From Kineosporia sp. NBRC 101731 (lineage in GTDB: Bacteria; Actinomycetota; Actinomycetes; Actinomycetales; Kineosporiaceae), in contig NZ_BSTC01000015.1 in NCBI RefSeq assembly GCF_030269305.1, positions 62,001 to 126,000 on the forward strand: 64,000 nucleotides of DNA, given 5' to 3'. Made by a program: the position numbers and the translations under genes. This document shows, in pieces, positions 34,796-44,815 of this stretch (the stretch's first letter is position 1; the number at the start of each line of letters is the position of its first letter). Under the pieces are notes generated by a model. It did not search any database. It was not told the DNA's origin and was given only the letters and a program-made list of their open reading frames with translations.

Positions 34796-35578
34796 GTGAC
34801 ACATCACCGGGCCGACGAGGAGGAACACGGGCTGAACCAGCCGCGACGTGACGAACCGTTCTTCGGGAGCCTCGGGAGTCCTGCTGAGATGACCGCGCAG
34901 CCCGTGGAACCGGTGCCGAGCAGATACGCCTTCGACCTGTCGGTGGCGGTGCCCGGGGAAGACCTGATCGGTGTCGGCGCCGACCTGGAGCCGGGGACTC
35001 TGCTGGCCGGGTACCGCTCCGCGGTGTTCCCGATGGGCCTGGGCCGGCACGGCCGGGGTCCACTGGGCTGGTGGTCGCCCGACCCGCGGGGTGTGCTGCC
35101 GCTGGCCGGGCTGAAGGTCAGCCGGTCGCTGCGCAAGGCGGTGAAGACCTTCGAGATCCGGGTGGACACGGCCTTCGACGAGGTGGTGGCCGGGTGCGCC
35201 GACGTGCGCCGGCCCGGTCGCTGGATCACGCCGCGCATCGCCGAGGCCTACCGCCGCCTGCACGACCTGGGCTGGGCGCACTCGGTGGAGTGCTGGCGCG
35301 ACGGCCGGCTGGCCGGTGGCCTGTACGGGGTCGCCAGCGGGGGACTGTTCGCCGGGGAGTCGATGTTCCACCGGGAGACGGACGCGTCCAAGGTCGCCCT
35401 GGTCGCCCTGGTCGGGATGCTCTTCGAGGACGGTGACGAGCGCCGTCTGCTGGACGTGCAGTGGCGCACCGATCACCTGGCCGGCCTCGGGGTCGTGGAG
35501 ATCCCGCGGCACGACTACCGGGAACGCCTCGAGCAGGCCCTGCGCCTTCCCCGGCCCGCCGCGTTCGACCGGCTCTAA
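34796..35578 (+). CDS. aat: leucyl/phenylalanyl-tRNA--protein transferase
   Basis: Aat adds Leu or Phe from aminoacyl-tRNA to proteins with N-terminal Arg or Lys, marking them for ClpAP/ClpS degradation. The 260-residue protein shows the family blocks GVGADLEPGTLLAGYRSAVFPMG, WWSPDPRGVLPL, RWITPRIAEAYRRLHDLGWAHSVE and FAGESMFHRETDASKVAL. The GTG at 34796 follows the kinase stop by 16 bases, so it is probably co-transcribed. An internal ATG at 34889 would also keep the whole domain. Its end overlaps the convergent TusA gene by four bases. Confidence 0.94.
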   Translation: MTHHRADEEEHGLNQPRRDEPFFGSLGSPAEMTAQPVEPVPSRYAFDLSVAVPGEDLIGVGADLEPGTLLAGYRSAVFPMGLGRHGRGPLGWWSPDPRGVLPLAGLKVSRSLRKAVKTFEIRVDTAFDEVVAGCADVRRPGRWITPRIAEAYRRLHDLGWAHSVECWRDGRLAGGLYGVASGGLFAGESMFHRETDASKVALVALVGMLFEDGDERRLLDVQWRTDHLAGLGVVEIPRHDYRERLEQALRLPRPAAFDRL

Positions 35579-35826
35579 CCCACTCGCACCCGGCTGCGCA
35601 GGAAGTCGCCGGTGTCGTCGGCCGTCCATTCCTGGGCCACCAGTTCCGCGTTCCGCATGCGGCACCAGGCCGCGATGTCGGGCTCGGCGGCCGGATCGGT
35701 ACTGAGCACGGTCACCACGCTGCCCGGTACGGCCAGGCGTGCCGCGGCGGCCAGCCGGATGATCGGCAGGGGACACTGCAGCCCTCTGGCGTCCACCTCG
35801 GAACCGAGCTCATCTGCGTCCACCAT
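35575..35826 (-). CDS. TusA-family sulfur carrier
   Basis: The 83-residue protein has the TusA fold with DARGLQCPLPIIRLAAAAR, where the Cys of CPLP carries persulfide sulfur. The second half, TDPAAEPDIAAWCRMRNAELV, also fits. The ATG at 35826 is seven bases from the stop of the cysteine-desulfurase-like gene upstream, so the two form an operon; in some actinobacteria the two domains are one polypeptide. It probably accepts sulfur for tRNA thiolation or cofactor synthesis; the exact acceptor is unknown. Confidence 0.88.
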   Translation of the reverse strand: MVDADELGSEVDARGLQCPLPIIRLAAAARLAVPGSVVTVLSTDPAAEPDIAAWCRMRNAELVAQEWTADDTGDFLRSRVRVG

Positions 35827-35833
35827 GGGAAAC

Positions 35834-37027
35834 CTACAGACCCTCGGCGCCCAGCATCGCCCGCACCCGTGCGACCGCGCCGGGCAGAACGGCGCAGAAC
35901 CTATCGACGGCCTCCGGGGTGACGCCCACCGGGAGCCCGACCCGGATGTTGCCATGGGTGAGCACCCCCATCGCCGCCAGCACGTGACTGGGTTCCAGGG
36001 TCGAGGCGGTGCAGGCCGAGCCCGACCCGACCGCGAACCCGTGCCGGTCCAGGTCGTCGACGATCGCCTCCCCGTCCACGTAGAGACACGAGAAGGTGAC
36101 CAGATGGGGCAGTCGCCGCTCCGGGTCGCCCACCACCTGGGTGTCGGGGATCGTCGCCGCCACCGCCCGGATCCGGTCGGTGAGACTGCGCCGCAACCGG
36201 TCCGACTCCGCGCGGCCGGCCGTGACGGTGCGCAGGGCGACCGCCGCGGCCAGGGCGACCGGTACCGAGACCGAGCCGGGTACCCGCTCGGTGCCGTCGT
36301 CGGCGGGGGAGGGAGACACCCACCGGGTGTTGGCCCCGACCGCCAGCACCCCCAGCCCGGCCGGCGCGCCCCACGACCGGGGGTCTGCGGTCAGCAGGTC
36401 CCAGCCCTGCGGTACGGCGGCGTGCCCGGCGGTCGCCGCGGCGTCCACCAGAAGGGGAATGGAGGACGCCTGGGTCGCCTCGGCGACCTCGGTCACCGGT
36501 TGCCGGGTGCCCACTTCGGCATTCGCGCTCTGCAGACAGGCGAGGGCCACGCTCTCGCCGCCCACCTCGTCCGTGAAGCGTGAAACATCGACACGCCCGA
36601 GCTCCGAGACATCGATGAGAAGTGCCTCACCCCCGAAGCGGGTGGCCTGCAGGACGGCGGAGTGCTCCACGGCGGAGAGCACCACGCGCGTGCCCACCCG
36701 CCGCCGGGCGCGCAACGTGCCGAGCACGGCCGCGTGCACGGCCTCGGTGTGGGAGCCGGTGAAGACCAGCTCCTCGGTGCGGGCGCCCAGGTCGGCGGCG
36801 ATCGACTCCCGCGCCCCCTCCAGCAGCAGCCGCGCCGTGCGTCCCTCCCGGTGCAGGCGTCGCGGGTCGGCCCAGCCCTCGTCCATCGCTGCCAGCCAGG
36901 CGTCCCGTCCGGCCGGGTCCAGGGGCGCAACCGTCGAGGCGTCCAGGTAGGCCCGCTGCGTTTTTGCTCCGGACGGGTGAGGATGGCCGGGCGAGGAGGC
37001 AGCGCGTGCAGGAGGGCCGGAAGTCAT
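35834..37027 (-). CDS. cysteine-desulfurase-like protein lacking the PLP lysine
   Basis: The 397-residue protein has the class V aminotransferase/NifS fold: YLDASTVAPLDP, the stacking His in SAVEHSAVLQ (His122), the PLP-ring Asp in LLVDAAATAGH (Asp195) and the persulfide Cys339 in VGSGSACTASTLEPSHVL. The SGHK site that forms the Schiff base with PLP is replaced by DPRSWGAPAG (Arg217-Ser218), and the only Lys in the protein is at about residue 22. Normal desulfurase chemistry is therefore doubtful. ATG at 37027 is used. The TusA gene follows after seven bases. It may bind PLP without covalent linkage, act as a scaffold or carry out another reaction. Confidence 0.85.
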   Translation of the reverse strand: MTSGPPARAASSPGHPHPSGAKTQRAYLDASTVAPLDPAGRDAWLAAMDEGWADPRRLHREGRTARLLLEGARESIAADLGARTEELVFTGSHTEAVHAAVLGTLRARRRVGTRVVLSAVEHSAVLQATRFGGEALLIDVSELGRVDVSRFTDEVGGESVALACLQSANAEVGTRQPVTEVAEATQASSIPLLVDAAATAGHAAVPQGWDLLTADPRSWGAPAGLGVLAVGANTRWVSPSPADDGTERVPGSVSVPVALAAAVALRTVTAGRAESDRLRRSLTDRIRAVAATIPDTQVVGDPERRLPHLVTFSCLYVDGEAIVDDLDRHGFAVGSGSACTASTLEPSHVLAAMGVLTHGNIRVGLPVGVTPEAVDRFCAVLPGAVARVRAMLGAEGL

Positions 37028-37106
37028 CCCGGCAGTGTCTCTCGTCTCTGGTGCGCCACGCCGATAACCAACCCGACCCATCGCGGGCACGCCTCGGGGC
37101 ACCCGC

Positions 37107-37112
37107 TACCCT
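37107..37112 (+). promoter_or_regulatory. putative -10 for cta operon
   Basis: TACCCT lies about 120 bases upstream of the chosen ctaC start. The leader so formed includes a short in-frame ATG reading from 37137. Confidence 0.3.
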
Positions 37113-37235
37113 GCTCACGAACGAGAAATCGGGAGCATGAAACATTCAGCAAAAGCACTCGGTGCGCAGGTATTGATCCAGCACCGGGACGAGACCGTGG
37201 GAAGGCCGCCGTTGCGTTCGCACGAGGGGTTCGGC

Positions 37236-38135
37236 ATGGCGCGTCGGCGCGCCCGTGCAGTTGCCGTGGGTTTGACCGGCGCTGCTCTACTGACTTTGTC
37301 CGGCTGCACCGATCAGGTGCAGAGGGGCTGGCTGCCCAGCACCAAGGGCACGACCAACCAGACCACCAAGATCATGGACCTGTGGGTCGGGTCCTGGATC
37401 GCCGCCCTGATCGTGGGCGTCATCGTCTGGGGCCTGACGATCTGGTGCATGATCGTCTACCGGCGCCGTAAGGACGAGACCGGGTTCCCGGCTCAGATCC
37501 GTTACCACCTCCCGCTGGAGGTGATGTACACGATCATCCCGGTGATGATGGTGGCGGTGCTGTTCGGCCACACCGCGAGCGTCCAGTCGGACCTCATCTC
37601 CACCGATGCCAAGCCTGACGTCACGATCGGCGTCGTGGGCAAGCAGTGGTCGTGGGACTTCAACTACAAGGACTCCGACGTCTACGAGACCGGTGTCATG
37701 GGTCAGCTGGACGGCAACGAAGGGGCCGAGGCGGAACTGCCCACGCTCTACCTGCCGGTCAACCAGCTGGTCCAGTTCGACCTGACCGCTCGTGATGTCA
37801 TCCACTCCTTCTGGGTGCCGGCGTTCCTCATGAAGATGGACACCGTTCCGGGCGTCCAGAACAAGTTCCAGGTGCGCCCGCAGCGCACGGGCACGTTCAA
37901 GGGCAAGTGCGCGGAGCTGTGCGGTGAGTACCACTCCGAGATGCTGTTCAACGTCAAGGTCGTGAGCCAGGCCGACTACGACCGGCACATGGCCGAGCTC
38001 GAGGCCCAGGGCAACACCGGGCAGCTCGGTGAAGACCTGAACCGCAGCGAGATGGCGCCGTCGGACTCGAACGCAGAAGAAGCCGGCAACAGCAGTGCGC
38101 TGCCGGCCACGAAGACGACGGCAGAGGTGAAGTAA
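37236..38135 (+). CDS. ctaC: cytochrome c oxidase subunit II
   Basis: Subunit II of the aa3 oxidase takes electrons through the CuA centre. The start is placed at 37236, where GAGGGG lies six bases upstream and a lipoprotein signal follows: basic residues, a hydrophobic stretch and LSGC (Cys24). An ATG at 37137 would add 33 residues before the signal. Two membrane helices follow (about 45-70 and 90-115). CuA ligands are in [12 protein letters not shown] and the upstream HSFWVPAF. The stop overlaps the ctaD start (TAATG). Confidence 0.93.
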   Translation: MARRRARAVAVGLTGAALLTLSGCTDQVQRGWLPSTKGTTNQTTKIMDLWVGSWIAALIVGVIVWGLTIWCMIVYRRRKDETGFPAQIRYHLPLEVMYTIIPVMMVAVLFGHTASVQSDLISTDAKPDVTIGVVGKQWSWDFNYKDSDVYETGVMGQLDGNEGAEAELPTLYLPVNQLVQFDLTARDVIHSFWVPAFLMKMDTVPGVQNKFQVRPQRTGTFKGKCAELCGEYHSEMLFNVKVVSQADYDRHMAELEAQGNTGQLGEDLNRSEMAPSDSNAEEAGNSSALPATKTTAEVK

Positions 38136-39925
38136 TGACCGCAGCCTTCAACGCAGACGCAGTCGAGGGAAGCTACGTCGCCCGGCCGGTGCCGCTCACC
38201 GCGGGCCGCAGCGCGGTCAAGTGGCTGACGAGTACCGACCACAAGGTGATCGGGAACCTGTACCTGATCACGTCGTTCCTGTTCTTCCTACTGGGCGGCC
38301 TGATGGCCGTGCTGATCCGCCTGGAGCTCTTCGAGCCCGGTCTGCAGGTCGTCAGCAGCAAGGACCAGTACAACCAGCTCTTCACCATGCACGGCACGGT
38401 GATGCTGCTGATGTTCGCGACACCGCTGTTCGCCGGCTTCGCCAACGCGATCATGCCGCTGCAGATCGGTGCCCCGGACGTCGCGTTCCCGCGTCTGAAC
38501 ATGCTGTCGTACTGGCTCTACCTGTTCGGCAGCCTGATCGCGGTCTCCGGCTTCCTCACCCCGCAGGGCGCGGCCTCGTTCGGCTGGTTCGCCTACGCCC
38601 CGCTGTCCAACGCGGTCTACTCGCCCGGTCTGGGCGGTGACCTGTGGGTCTTCGGTCTGGCGATGAGCGGTCTGGGCACCATCCTGGGTGCGGTCAACTT
38701 CATCACCACCATCATCTGCATGCGGGCACCGGGCATGACGATGTTCCGGATGGGTCTGTTCACCTGGAACGTGCTGATCACCTCGATCCTGGTGATCATG
38801 GCCTTCCCGCCGCTGGCCGCCGCGCTGCTGGCGCTGGGTGCCGACCGGCGCTTCGGGGCCCAGGTCTTCGAACCGGAGAACGGTGGCGCCATCCTGTGGC
38901 AGCACCTGTTCTGGTTCTTCGGGCACCCCGAGGTCTACATCATCGCCCTGCCGTTCTTCGGCATCATCAGCGAGATCCTGCCGGTCTTCAGCCGTAAGCC
39001 GATCTTCGGTTACAAGACCCTGGTCTTCGCGACGATCACCATCGCCGCCCTGTCGGTGTCGGTGTGGGCCCACCACATGTACGTCACGGGCCAGGTGGCT
39101 CTGCCGTTCTTCGCCTTCATGACGATGCTCATCGCGGTGCCCACCGGTGTGAAGTTCTTCAACTGGATCGGCACCATGTGGGGTGGGTCGATCACGTTCG
39201 AGACCCCGATGGTCTTCGCCATCGGCTTCCTCGTGACCTTCCTCTTCGGTGGCCTGACCGGTGTCATCCTGTCCTCGCCGCCGCTGGACTTCCCGCTGTC
39301 GGACTCGTACTTCGTGGTGGCGCACTTCCACTACGTGGTGTTCGGCACCGTGGTGTTCGCGATGTACGCCGGGTTCTACTTCTGGTGGCCCAAGCTCACC
39401 GGCCGGATGCTCGACGACCGTCTGGGCCAGGTGCACTTCTGGCTGACGTTCATCGGCTTCCACACCACCTTCCTGATCCAGCACTGGCTGGGTGTCGAGG
39501 GCATGCCCCGCCGGTACGCGGACTACCTGCCGGAAGACGGCTTCGAGCTCTACAACCAGATCTCCACGATCGGCTCGGTCGTCCTGGCGCTGTCGGTGGT
39601 CCCGTTCGCGTGGAACATCTACAAGACCTGGAAGAGCGCCCCGATGATCACGGTCGACGACCCGTGGGGCTACGCCGGCACGCTGGAGTGGGCGACGTCC
39701 TGCCCGCCGCCGCGGCACAACTTCAACTCGCTGCCGCGGATCCGGTCCGAGCGTCCCGCGTTCGACCTGCACCACCCCGAGATCGCGGCTGCCGATCACC
39801 CCACGCCGAACAAGGGCATGCTCGCGAAGGTCTACGGCGAGGGTGATGTGCACGAGCGGGGCCCGGGACTGAACGGTGACGACGAGCCCGGCAACAACGC
39901 CGGGAACCAGGGGGTGCAGAAGTGA
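38135..39925 (+). CDS. ctaD: cytochrome c oxidase subunit I
   Basis: This 596-residue heme-copper subunit reduces oxygen and pumps protons. Key parts are [12 protein letters not shown] (low-spin heme His), [10 protein letters not shown] (CuB His and cross-linked Tyr), WAHHMYVTG and AHFHYVVFG (heme a and a3 histidines). Twelve membrane helices fill residues 35-530, and a polar C-terminal tail follows. It overlaps ctaC upstream and ctaF downstream, forming the ctaC-ctaD-ctaF operon. Subunit III lies 4 kb away with the bc1 genes. Confidence 0.97.
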   Translation: MTAAFNADAVEGSYVARPVPLTAGRSAVKWLTSTDHKVIGNLYLITSFLFFLLGGLMAVLIRLELFEPGLQVVSSKDQYNQLFTMHGTVMLLMFATPLFAGFANAIMPLQIGAPDVAFPRLNMLSYWLYLFGSLIAVSGFLTPQGAASFGWFAYAPLSNAVYSPGLGGDLWVFGLAMSGLGTILGAVNFITTIICMRAPGMTMFRMGLFTWNVLITSILVIMAFPPLAAALLALGADRRFGAQVFEPENGGAILWQHLFWFFGHPEVYIIALPFFGIISEILPVFSRKPIFGYKTLVFATITIAALSVSVWAHHMYVTGQVALPFFAFMTMLIAVPTGVKFFNWIGTMWGGSITFETPMVFAIGFLVTFLFGGLTGVILSSPPLDFPLSDSYFVVAHFHYVVFGTVVFAMYAGFYFWWPKLTGRMLDDRLGQVHFWLTFIGFHTTFLIQHWLGVEGMPRRYADYLPEDGFELYNQISTIGSVVLALSVVPFAWNIYKTWKSAPMITVDDPWGYAGTLEWATSCPPPRHNFNSLPRIRSERPAFDLHHPEIAAADHPTPNKGMLAKVYGEGDVHERGPGLNGDDEPGNNAGNQGVQK

Positions 39926-40323
39926 AGATCGAAAGCGGGATTTTCATCGGCGGTACGCCGCTCTTCCTGGCCTTCGCCATCGCCTACGGCCTGGTGACCG
40001 GTTGGGACGAGCCGGTCGGCGTGGCCTGCCTGTTCCTCACGGCGGGGCTGTCGATCATGATCGGCGCGTACCTGGCCTACACGGCCCGGCACATCGATGC
40101 CCGTCCGGAAGACAACGCCTACGGTGAGATCGCCGAGGGTGCCGGTGAGCTCGGTGAATTCGCACCGCACTCGTGGTGGCCGCTGGCGATCTCGGCCAGC
40201 GCCGCGATCGTGTTCGCCGGTGCGGCGATCGGTTTCTGGCTGATCGCCATCGGTGCCGTCCTGATGGGCCTCGCCCTGGTCGGATGGGTCTACGAGTTCT
40301 ACCGGGGCGAGCACGCGCACTGA
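39922..40323 (+). CDS. ctaF: cytochrome c oxidase subunit IV (actinobacterial type)
   Basis: The 133-residue protein is the actinobacterial CtaF subunit of the aa3 oxidase, with four hydrophobic helices (about 5-25, 30-52, 78-98, 100-125) and the family sequence [21 protein letters not shown] and [11 protein letters not shown]. Its GTG overlaps the ctaD stop (GTGA). It is thought to stabilise the oxidase in the bc1-aa3 supercomplex. A terminator follows 23 bases past its stop. Confidence 0.93.
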   Translation: MKIESGIFIGGTPLFLAFAIAYGLVTGWDEPVGVACLFLTAGLSIMIGAYLAYTARHIDARPEDNAYGEIAEGAGELGEFAPHSWWPLAISASAAIVFAGAAIGFWLIAIGAVLMGLALVGWVYEFYRGEHAH

Positions 40324-40346
40324 CGCCGCTCTCCTCCGCGTTCCGG

Positions 40347-40384
40347 CGCCCACGGTCTTCCTGACCGTGGGCGTCGGCCGTTTT
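40347..40384 (+). terminator. terminator of the ctaC-ctaD-ctaF operon
   Basis: An 11-bp stem (40347-40357 with 40363-40373) and a TTCCT loop are followed by a TTTT run at 40381. Confidence 0.88.
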
Positions 40385-40595
40385 GCGGTGCAGGAGTTGA
40401 CCGAAGCGTCATGATGTATAGACCGAACGTGTCTGTTTCCTAGGAATGCTTGACGATTCCGTAGTGATTCAGGTGGTTCTCATGAGGTACCGATAGACTT
40501 CCTTTAGCGCAGCATTGCAACCGATACGCGGTTCGACGCGTCTATATCAACGTTGCACGTGCAGTCGGAGCCTCTTGAGTCAGGTAGGTAGCGAA

Positions 40596-41804
40596 GTGAT
40601 CAGTCGTGCCATCGGTCGGGGCCGATCCCGAAGGTCGATGGTGGTCGCGGTAGCGATGGCGACCATGATCGCCCTGGCAGGATGCCAGTCGGGCGATTCC
40701 GGGGCCTCCGGTTCAGGCGGTTCGGGTGAGTCCGAAACCAAGGCCGCGGCCGCACCGGCGGAAATCACGATCACGCCGGACGACGGCAACAAGAAGGTCA
40801 AGACCGCGAAGAAGGTCAAGGTCTCGGTCGCCCAGGGCACCATTTCCGAGGTCAACGTCGCCACGGCTACCGGCAAGAAGCTCAAGGGAACGCTAAGCGA
40901 AGACAAGACGGAGTGGACCAGCAAGACCGCTCTGAAGGCGGCCATGGGCTACACGGTCGCCGTCACCGCGGCGAACGCCGACGGGGTCGACGCGGAGAAG
41001 ACCTCGTCGTTCTCCACGCTGGTCCCGAACGGTCAGGTCACGGCCTACGTGGTGCCGGGCAACGGCTGGAAGGTCGGCGTCGGAATGCCGGTCGTCGTCG
41101 AGCTGTCCAAGTCGGTGAGCCAGAGCAAGCGCGACGGTGTGGTGGACGCGCTGAAGGTTGACACCGGGGACGACAAGGTCGAGGGCGCCTGGCAGTGGAT
41201 GAGCGCCACGCAGGTCTGGTGGCGCCCGAAGGACTACTGGGAGCCCGGTACCGACGTGAAGGTCACGGCCGACCTGACCGGTGTCGAGGTGCAGGACGGC
41301 GTCTGGGGCAAGAAGCAGAAGGCCAAGTCCGCGTTCACCATCGGCGATGCGATGATCAGCACCGTCGACGTGTCCGGTCACACGATGACCGTGCGCAAGA
41401 ACGGCAAGGTCCTCCGCACCATCCCGGTCACCACCGGCAAGGCTGACATGGCTACTCGCAACGGCATCAAGGTCGTCATGAGCCGGGAGACCTCGCACCG
41501 CATGCGGTCGTCCACGATCGGTATCGACGAGGACGACCCGGACGGCTACGACCTGGTCGCGAAGTACGCCATGCGTCTCACCTACAGCGGCGAGTTCATC
41601 CACGCCGCCCCGTGGTCGAGCAGCTCCCAGGGCAGCGCGAACGTCAGTCACGGTTGCACCGGTATGACCACGGCCGCGGCCAAGTGGCTCTTCGACCGCT
41701 CCAAGGTCGGCGACGTGGTGATCTACAAGAACAGCGACCGCAAGCTCGAGTGGGGCAACGGCTACACCGTCTGGAACGAGTCGTACTCGGACTGGAAGGC
41801 CTGA
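40596..41804 (+). CDS. L,D-transpeptidase lipoprotein
   Basis: The 402-residue protein forms 3-3 peptidoglycan cross-links outside the membrane. A lipoprotein signal ends at LAGC (Cys30), followed by a Ser/Gly-rich linker, two Ig-like domains (about 55-250) and a YkuD domain with the catalytic site NVSHGCTGM (Cys354). GTG at 40596 has AGGTAGGT upstream; an ATG at residue 15 is an alternative. The gap upstream is AT-richer than its surroundings (TATAGA near 40417, TAGACT near 40494), so it has its own promoter. Its location just after cta genes is conserved in part in related genomes. Confidence 0.93.
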   Translation: MISRAIGRGRSRRSMVVAVAMATMIALAGCQSGDSGASGSGGSGESETKAAAAPAEITITPDDGNKKVKTAKKVKVSVAQGTISEVNVATATGKKLKGTLSEDKTEWTSKTALKAAMGYTVAVTAANADGVDAEKTSSFSTLVPNGQVTAYVVPGNGWKVGVGMPVVVELSKSVSQSKRDGVVDALKVDTGDDKVEGAWQWMSATQVWWRPKDYWEPGTDVKVTADLTGVEVQDGVWGKKQKAKSAFTIGDAMISTVDVSGHTMTVRKNGKVLRTIPVTTGKADMATRNGIKVVMSRETSHRMRSSTIGIDEDDPDGYDLVAKYAMRLTYSGEFIHAAPWSSSSQGSANVSHGCTGMTTAAAKWLFDRSKVGDVVIYKNSDRKLEWGNGYTVWNESYSDWKA

Positions 41805-41817
41805 GTCACACCAGCAA

Positions 41818-41866
41818 CGACGAAGGGTCCGGCCCGCCTGATGAAGGCGGACCGGACCCTTCGTCG
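41818..41866 (+). terminator. terminator after L,D-transpeptidase
   Basis: CGACGAAGGGTCCGG (41818-41832) pairs with its exact complement (41852-41866), with an inner 6-bp stem CCGCCT/AGGCGG around GATGA. Confidence 0.9.
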
Positions 41867-41958
41867 TGCAGGGGGTGCAGGGAAGTGCGGTGAAGGGAAG
41901 AGGGGCGCCTACGCCCGCCGACCCGCGAGCGTTCGCCGTGACCCTCGTCCTCCCAGCA

Positions 41959-41991
41959 CGAAGGCCCGGCCGCAGCGCGACCGGGCCTTCG
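41959..41991 (-). terminator. terminator of trpD
   Basis: CGAAGGCCCGG (41959-41969) pairs with CCGGGCCTTCG (41981-41991). It is 10 bases past the trpD stop. Confidence 0.8.
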
Positions 41992-42001
41992 AATGCCGGG
42001 C

Positions 42002-43048
42002 TCAGGCGTTGGTGGCCGCCACCCAGCGCTCCAGAACCGCCGCTGCGGCGCCGCTGTCGATCGACTCGGCGGCCTTCTGCACGCCCTCGCTGATCTGCTT
42101 GGTCAGATCACTGTCAGCGGGCCCAGAGGCCGCCAGAGCCGCGCCGGCGTTGAGGAGGACCGCGTCACGCACCGGACCGGTCTTGCCGGCCAGCAGGTCA
42201 CGTACCACCTGGGCATTGTGCTGCGGGTCGCCGCCACGCAGGTCGTCGAGGGTGGCGCGGGCCAGACCCAGGTCGGCCGGGTCGAACAAGGACTCGGTGA
42301 CGGACCCCTGGCTCACCTGCCACACCCGTGAAGGACCGGTGGTGGACAGTTCGTCCAGGCCGTCCTCCCCACGGAAGACCAGGGCGCGGTCGCCCCGCTC
42401 GGCCAGCACCCCGGCCATGATCGGGGCCATCCGCAGGTTCGCGCAGCCGATCGCCGAGACGCCGGGCTGTGCGGGGTTGGTGAGGGGCCCGAGGAAGTTG
42501 AACGCGGTCGGCACCTTCAGCTCGGCCCGGGTCGGGCCGGCGAAACGCAGTGCCGGGTGAAACTTCATCGCGAACAGGAAGGTGATGCCGACCTCCTGCG
42601 CGACCTGGACGATCCGGTCGTTGGGCAGGTCGAGACGCAGTCCGAGGGACTCCAGCACATCGGCGGCGCCCGAGGACGAGGACGCGGCGCGGTTACCGTG
42701 CTTGATCACCTGGATGCCGGTACCCGCCGCGACGATCGCCGACATGGTCGAGATGTTCACGGTCTTGTGCATGTCGCCGCCGGTGCCGACGATGTCGACC
42801 GCCGGGCCGGGGATCTCGATCCGGACGGCGTGACGCAGCATCACGTCGACCAGCCCGCCCAGCTCCTGCACCGTCTCGCCCTTGGCCCGCAGCGCGACCA
42901 GGAAGGCAGCCAGCTGCACCGGGTTGGAACGGTCGGTCATGACCTGTTCCATCGCCCACTCGGTGTCCGGCCGGGACAGGTCCTGCCCGGAGATCAGCGT
43001 GGTGATGAGCAGGGGCCACGACGGGGTGGCGATGGCGGGGGACGACAA
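42002..43048 (-). CDS. trpD: anthranilate phosphoribosyltransferase
   Basis: TrpD attaches phosphoribose to anthranilate in tryptophan synthesis. Motifs are [52 protein letters not shown] and [17 protein letters not shown]. The start is taken as TTG at 43048 with GAGG eight bases upstream; the frame to 43102 gains nothing conserved. It directly follows the receiver-like gene (four bases apart) on the same strand. As in mycobacteria and streptomycetes, trpD stands alone beside ctaE rather than with other trp genes. Confidence 0.95.
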   Translation of the reverse strand: MSSPAIATPSWPLLITTLISGQDLSRPDTEWAMEQVMTDRSNPVQLAAFLVALRAKGETVQELGGLVDVMLRHAVRIEIPGPAVDIVGTGGDMHKTVNISTMSAIVAAGTGIQVIKHGNRAASSSSGAADVLESLGLRLDLPNDRIVQVAQEVGITFLFAMKFHPALRFAGPTRAELKVPTAFNFLGPLTNPAQPGVSAIGCANLRMAPIMAGVLAERGDRALVFRGEDGLDELSTTGPSRVWQVSQGSVTESLFDPADLGLARATLDDLRGGDPQHNAQVVRDLLAGKTGPVRDAVLLNAGAALAASGPADSDLTKQISEGVQKAAESIDSGAAAAVLERWVAATNA

Positions 43049-43052
43049 GGTT

Positions 43053-43580
43053 TCAGCCTCTACGACGACGGGCGAGAACCGAGACGGCCTCGGCCAGGGC
43101 ACGGGGGTCGAGCGGGTGCGGTACGGCGGCGTCGGCGCGCGACCAGGTGGCCAGCCAGGCGTCCTGGGGACGGCCGGTCAGCACCAGAACCGGCGGGCAC
43201 TCGAAGATCTCTTCCTTGAGCTGACGGCACATTCCCATGCCACCGGCGGGCACGGCCTCGCCGTCGAGGATCAGCACGTCGAAACCACCGGCGTCGGCTG
43301 CGGACACCACCGCGGCCGGGGTGGCCACCTCGGTCCACTCGACCGGGGGCAGATCGGCGGCCAGGCGCTTGCCGATGGCTGTCCGGACCTTGGTGCGGGT
43401 GTCGACGTCGTCGCTGTAGAGCAGCAGCGAGATCGGCCGGGTGCCCGAGACCGGGGCGCCCCCGGTCAGCCGGGCGTCCTCGTGATCGCCGGCCGGTGCG
43501 GTTGCCACGTGGTCGTGGCCGGAACCGGAGTGGTCGCCGGTCGTGGCCACGGCGCCGGTTCGGGTCGGGGTCGTCGTCAT
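43053..43580 (-). CDS. receiver-like domain protein
   Basis: The 175-residue protein has a polar His/Gly-rich start (1-45) and then a CheY-like domain: [20 protein letters not shown] with an acidic pair, [22 protein letters not shown] with the phospho-acceptor-type Asp and PPVLVLTG. The usual late Lys-Pro is not clear (it reads [12 protein letters not shown]), so phosphorylation control is uncertain. No output domain is present. GGAGA lies before the ATG. It is coupled to trpD and divergent from ctaE. Confidence 0.82.
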   Translation of the reverse strand: MTTTPTRTGAVATTGDHSGSGHDHVATAPAGDHEDARLTGGAPVSGTRPISLLLYSDDVDTRTKVRTAIGKRLAADLPPVEWTEVATPAAVVSAADAGGFDVLILDGEAVPAGGMGMCRQLKEEIFECPPVLVLTGRPQDAWLATWSRADAAVPHPLDPRALAEAVSVLARRRRG

Positions 43581-44088
43581 CGATCGTCTCCAGGTCGCTG
43601 TGACAGGAGTGATGGCCGTGGGTCCGCCCTGCGCCGGGAGGCTTCGGGCGAGTGCCTGCCTGTCGCCGACGATCGTACCGAAGTGGAGGATCCGTGCGTC
43701 ACCGGCCGTCGTGGTCCTGTGACCTTGGTCCCGGGCGGGGTCCTGAATCCTGCCGAAAGATGCCGTCGGCCGGGCGACACGCCGGGAGCGGGGAAAATCA
43801 CGCGGAGGCCGGGCGAACGGCTCGGCGGGTCGGCGGAATTTGCCGACCGAACGGTGATGGGGGCAACAGGAATGCGTCGAGAACGCCGAAGAAGCCTGAC
43901 GTGATGTCCCTTGACGAGCAGGTCCTCGCGACCGGTGGCACTTCTCCGCGCAGGGCCGGGAAATTAGGGAACACCGGACTTGCGAAACCCCGCATCACCT
44001 GCGGGAAGCCCTATCAGGACACGGTTAGGACACGGCTCGGGGCGCACAAGGGCCCCCCGCCCTTCATCCGGATCGGCGTGAGGCCATA
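43581..44088. other. intergenic region upstream of ctaE
   Basis: About 500 bases separate the receiver-like gene and ctaE. No supported gene is present. GGTTAGGACACGG repeats in part near 44022-44036 (GGACACGGTTAGGACACGG), and the ctaE promoter should lie near there. Confidence 0.45.
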
Positions 44089-44766
44089 ATGACGCCCGTG
44101 GCATCCGTAGCGGCAGTAGACGGCCCGGCTGGGCCGAACGTTCATGCGACTCTCAACCGACCCAACATGGTTCAGGTCGGCACGATCGTTTGGCTCTCCA
44201 GTGAGCTGATGTTCTTCGCGGGTCTCTTCGCGATGTACTTCACGATCCGTGCCGTCCAGCCCGACCTGTGGGCGACAGAGCCGCTCAAGCTCAATATCCC
44301 GTTCTCGACGGCCAACACGATCAACCTGGTACTGAGTTCCGTGTGGTGCCAGATGGGTGTGTTCGCCGCCGAGCGCTTCCAGCCGCGTGCCCTGGGCACC
44401 TGGTGGGCTCCCTGGACGCGGGAGCACGGCTTCCGTAACTGGGGCATGCAGGAGTGGTACCTGCTGACCTATGTCGCGGGCGCCATCTTCATCTGCGGCC
44501 AGGTCTACGAGTACGCGGAACTGATCAGCGAGGGTCTGACCCTCAGTAGCTCTGGCTATGGCTCTGTCTTCTACCTGACGACCGGCTTCCATGGCCTCCA
44601 CGTCACCGGTGGGCTCATCGCCTTCCTCTTGATCATCGGCCGCAGTTTCGCGGCCAAACGATTCGGCCACGCCGAGGCCACCAGCGCCATCGTCACGTCG
44701 TACTACTGGCACTTCGTCGACGTGGTCTGGATCGGTCTCTTCTTCGTCATCTACGTCATCAAGTGA
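44089..44766 (+). CDS. ctaE: cytochrome c oxidase subunit III
   Basis: The 225-residue subunit has the family helices, [29 protein letters not shown] near the start, [15 protein letters not shown] and the final [21 protein letters not shown]. It stabilises subunit I of the aa3 oxidase. ATG at 44089 has GAGG about five bases upstream. It heads ctaE-qcrC-qcrA-qcrB, joining oxidase subunit III to the bc1 complex genes, the normal actinobacterial layout. Confidence 0.95.
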   Translation: MTPVASVAAVDGPAGPNVHATLNRPNMVQVGTIVWLSSELMFFAGLFAMYFTIRAVQPDLWATEPLKLNIPFSTANTINLVLSSVWCQMGVFAAERFQPRALGTWWAPWTREHGFRNWGMQEWYLLTYVAGAIFICGQVYEYAELISEGLTLSSSGYGSVFYLTTGFHGLHVTGGLIAFLLIIGRSFAAKRFGHAEATSAIVTSYYWHFVDVVWIGLFFVIYVIK

Positions 44767-44815
44767 TTCCGTCGATGACAGCCGTTCGTACCTCGGAACG
44801 TAGGAGTTTCACATC

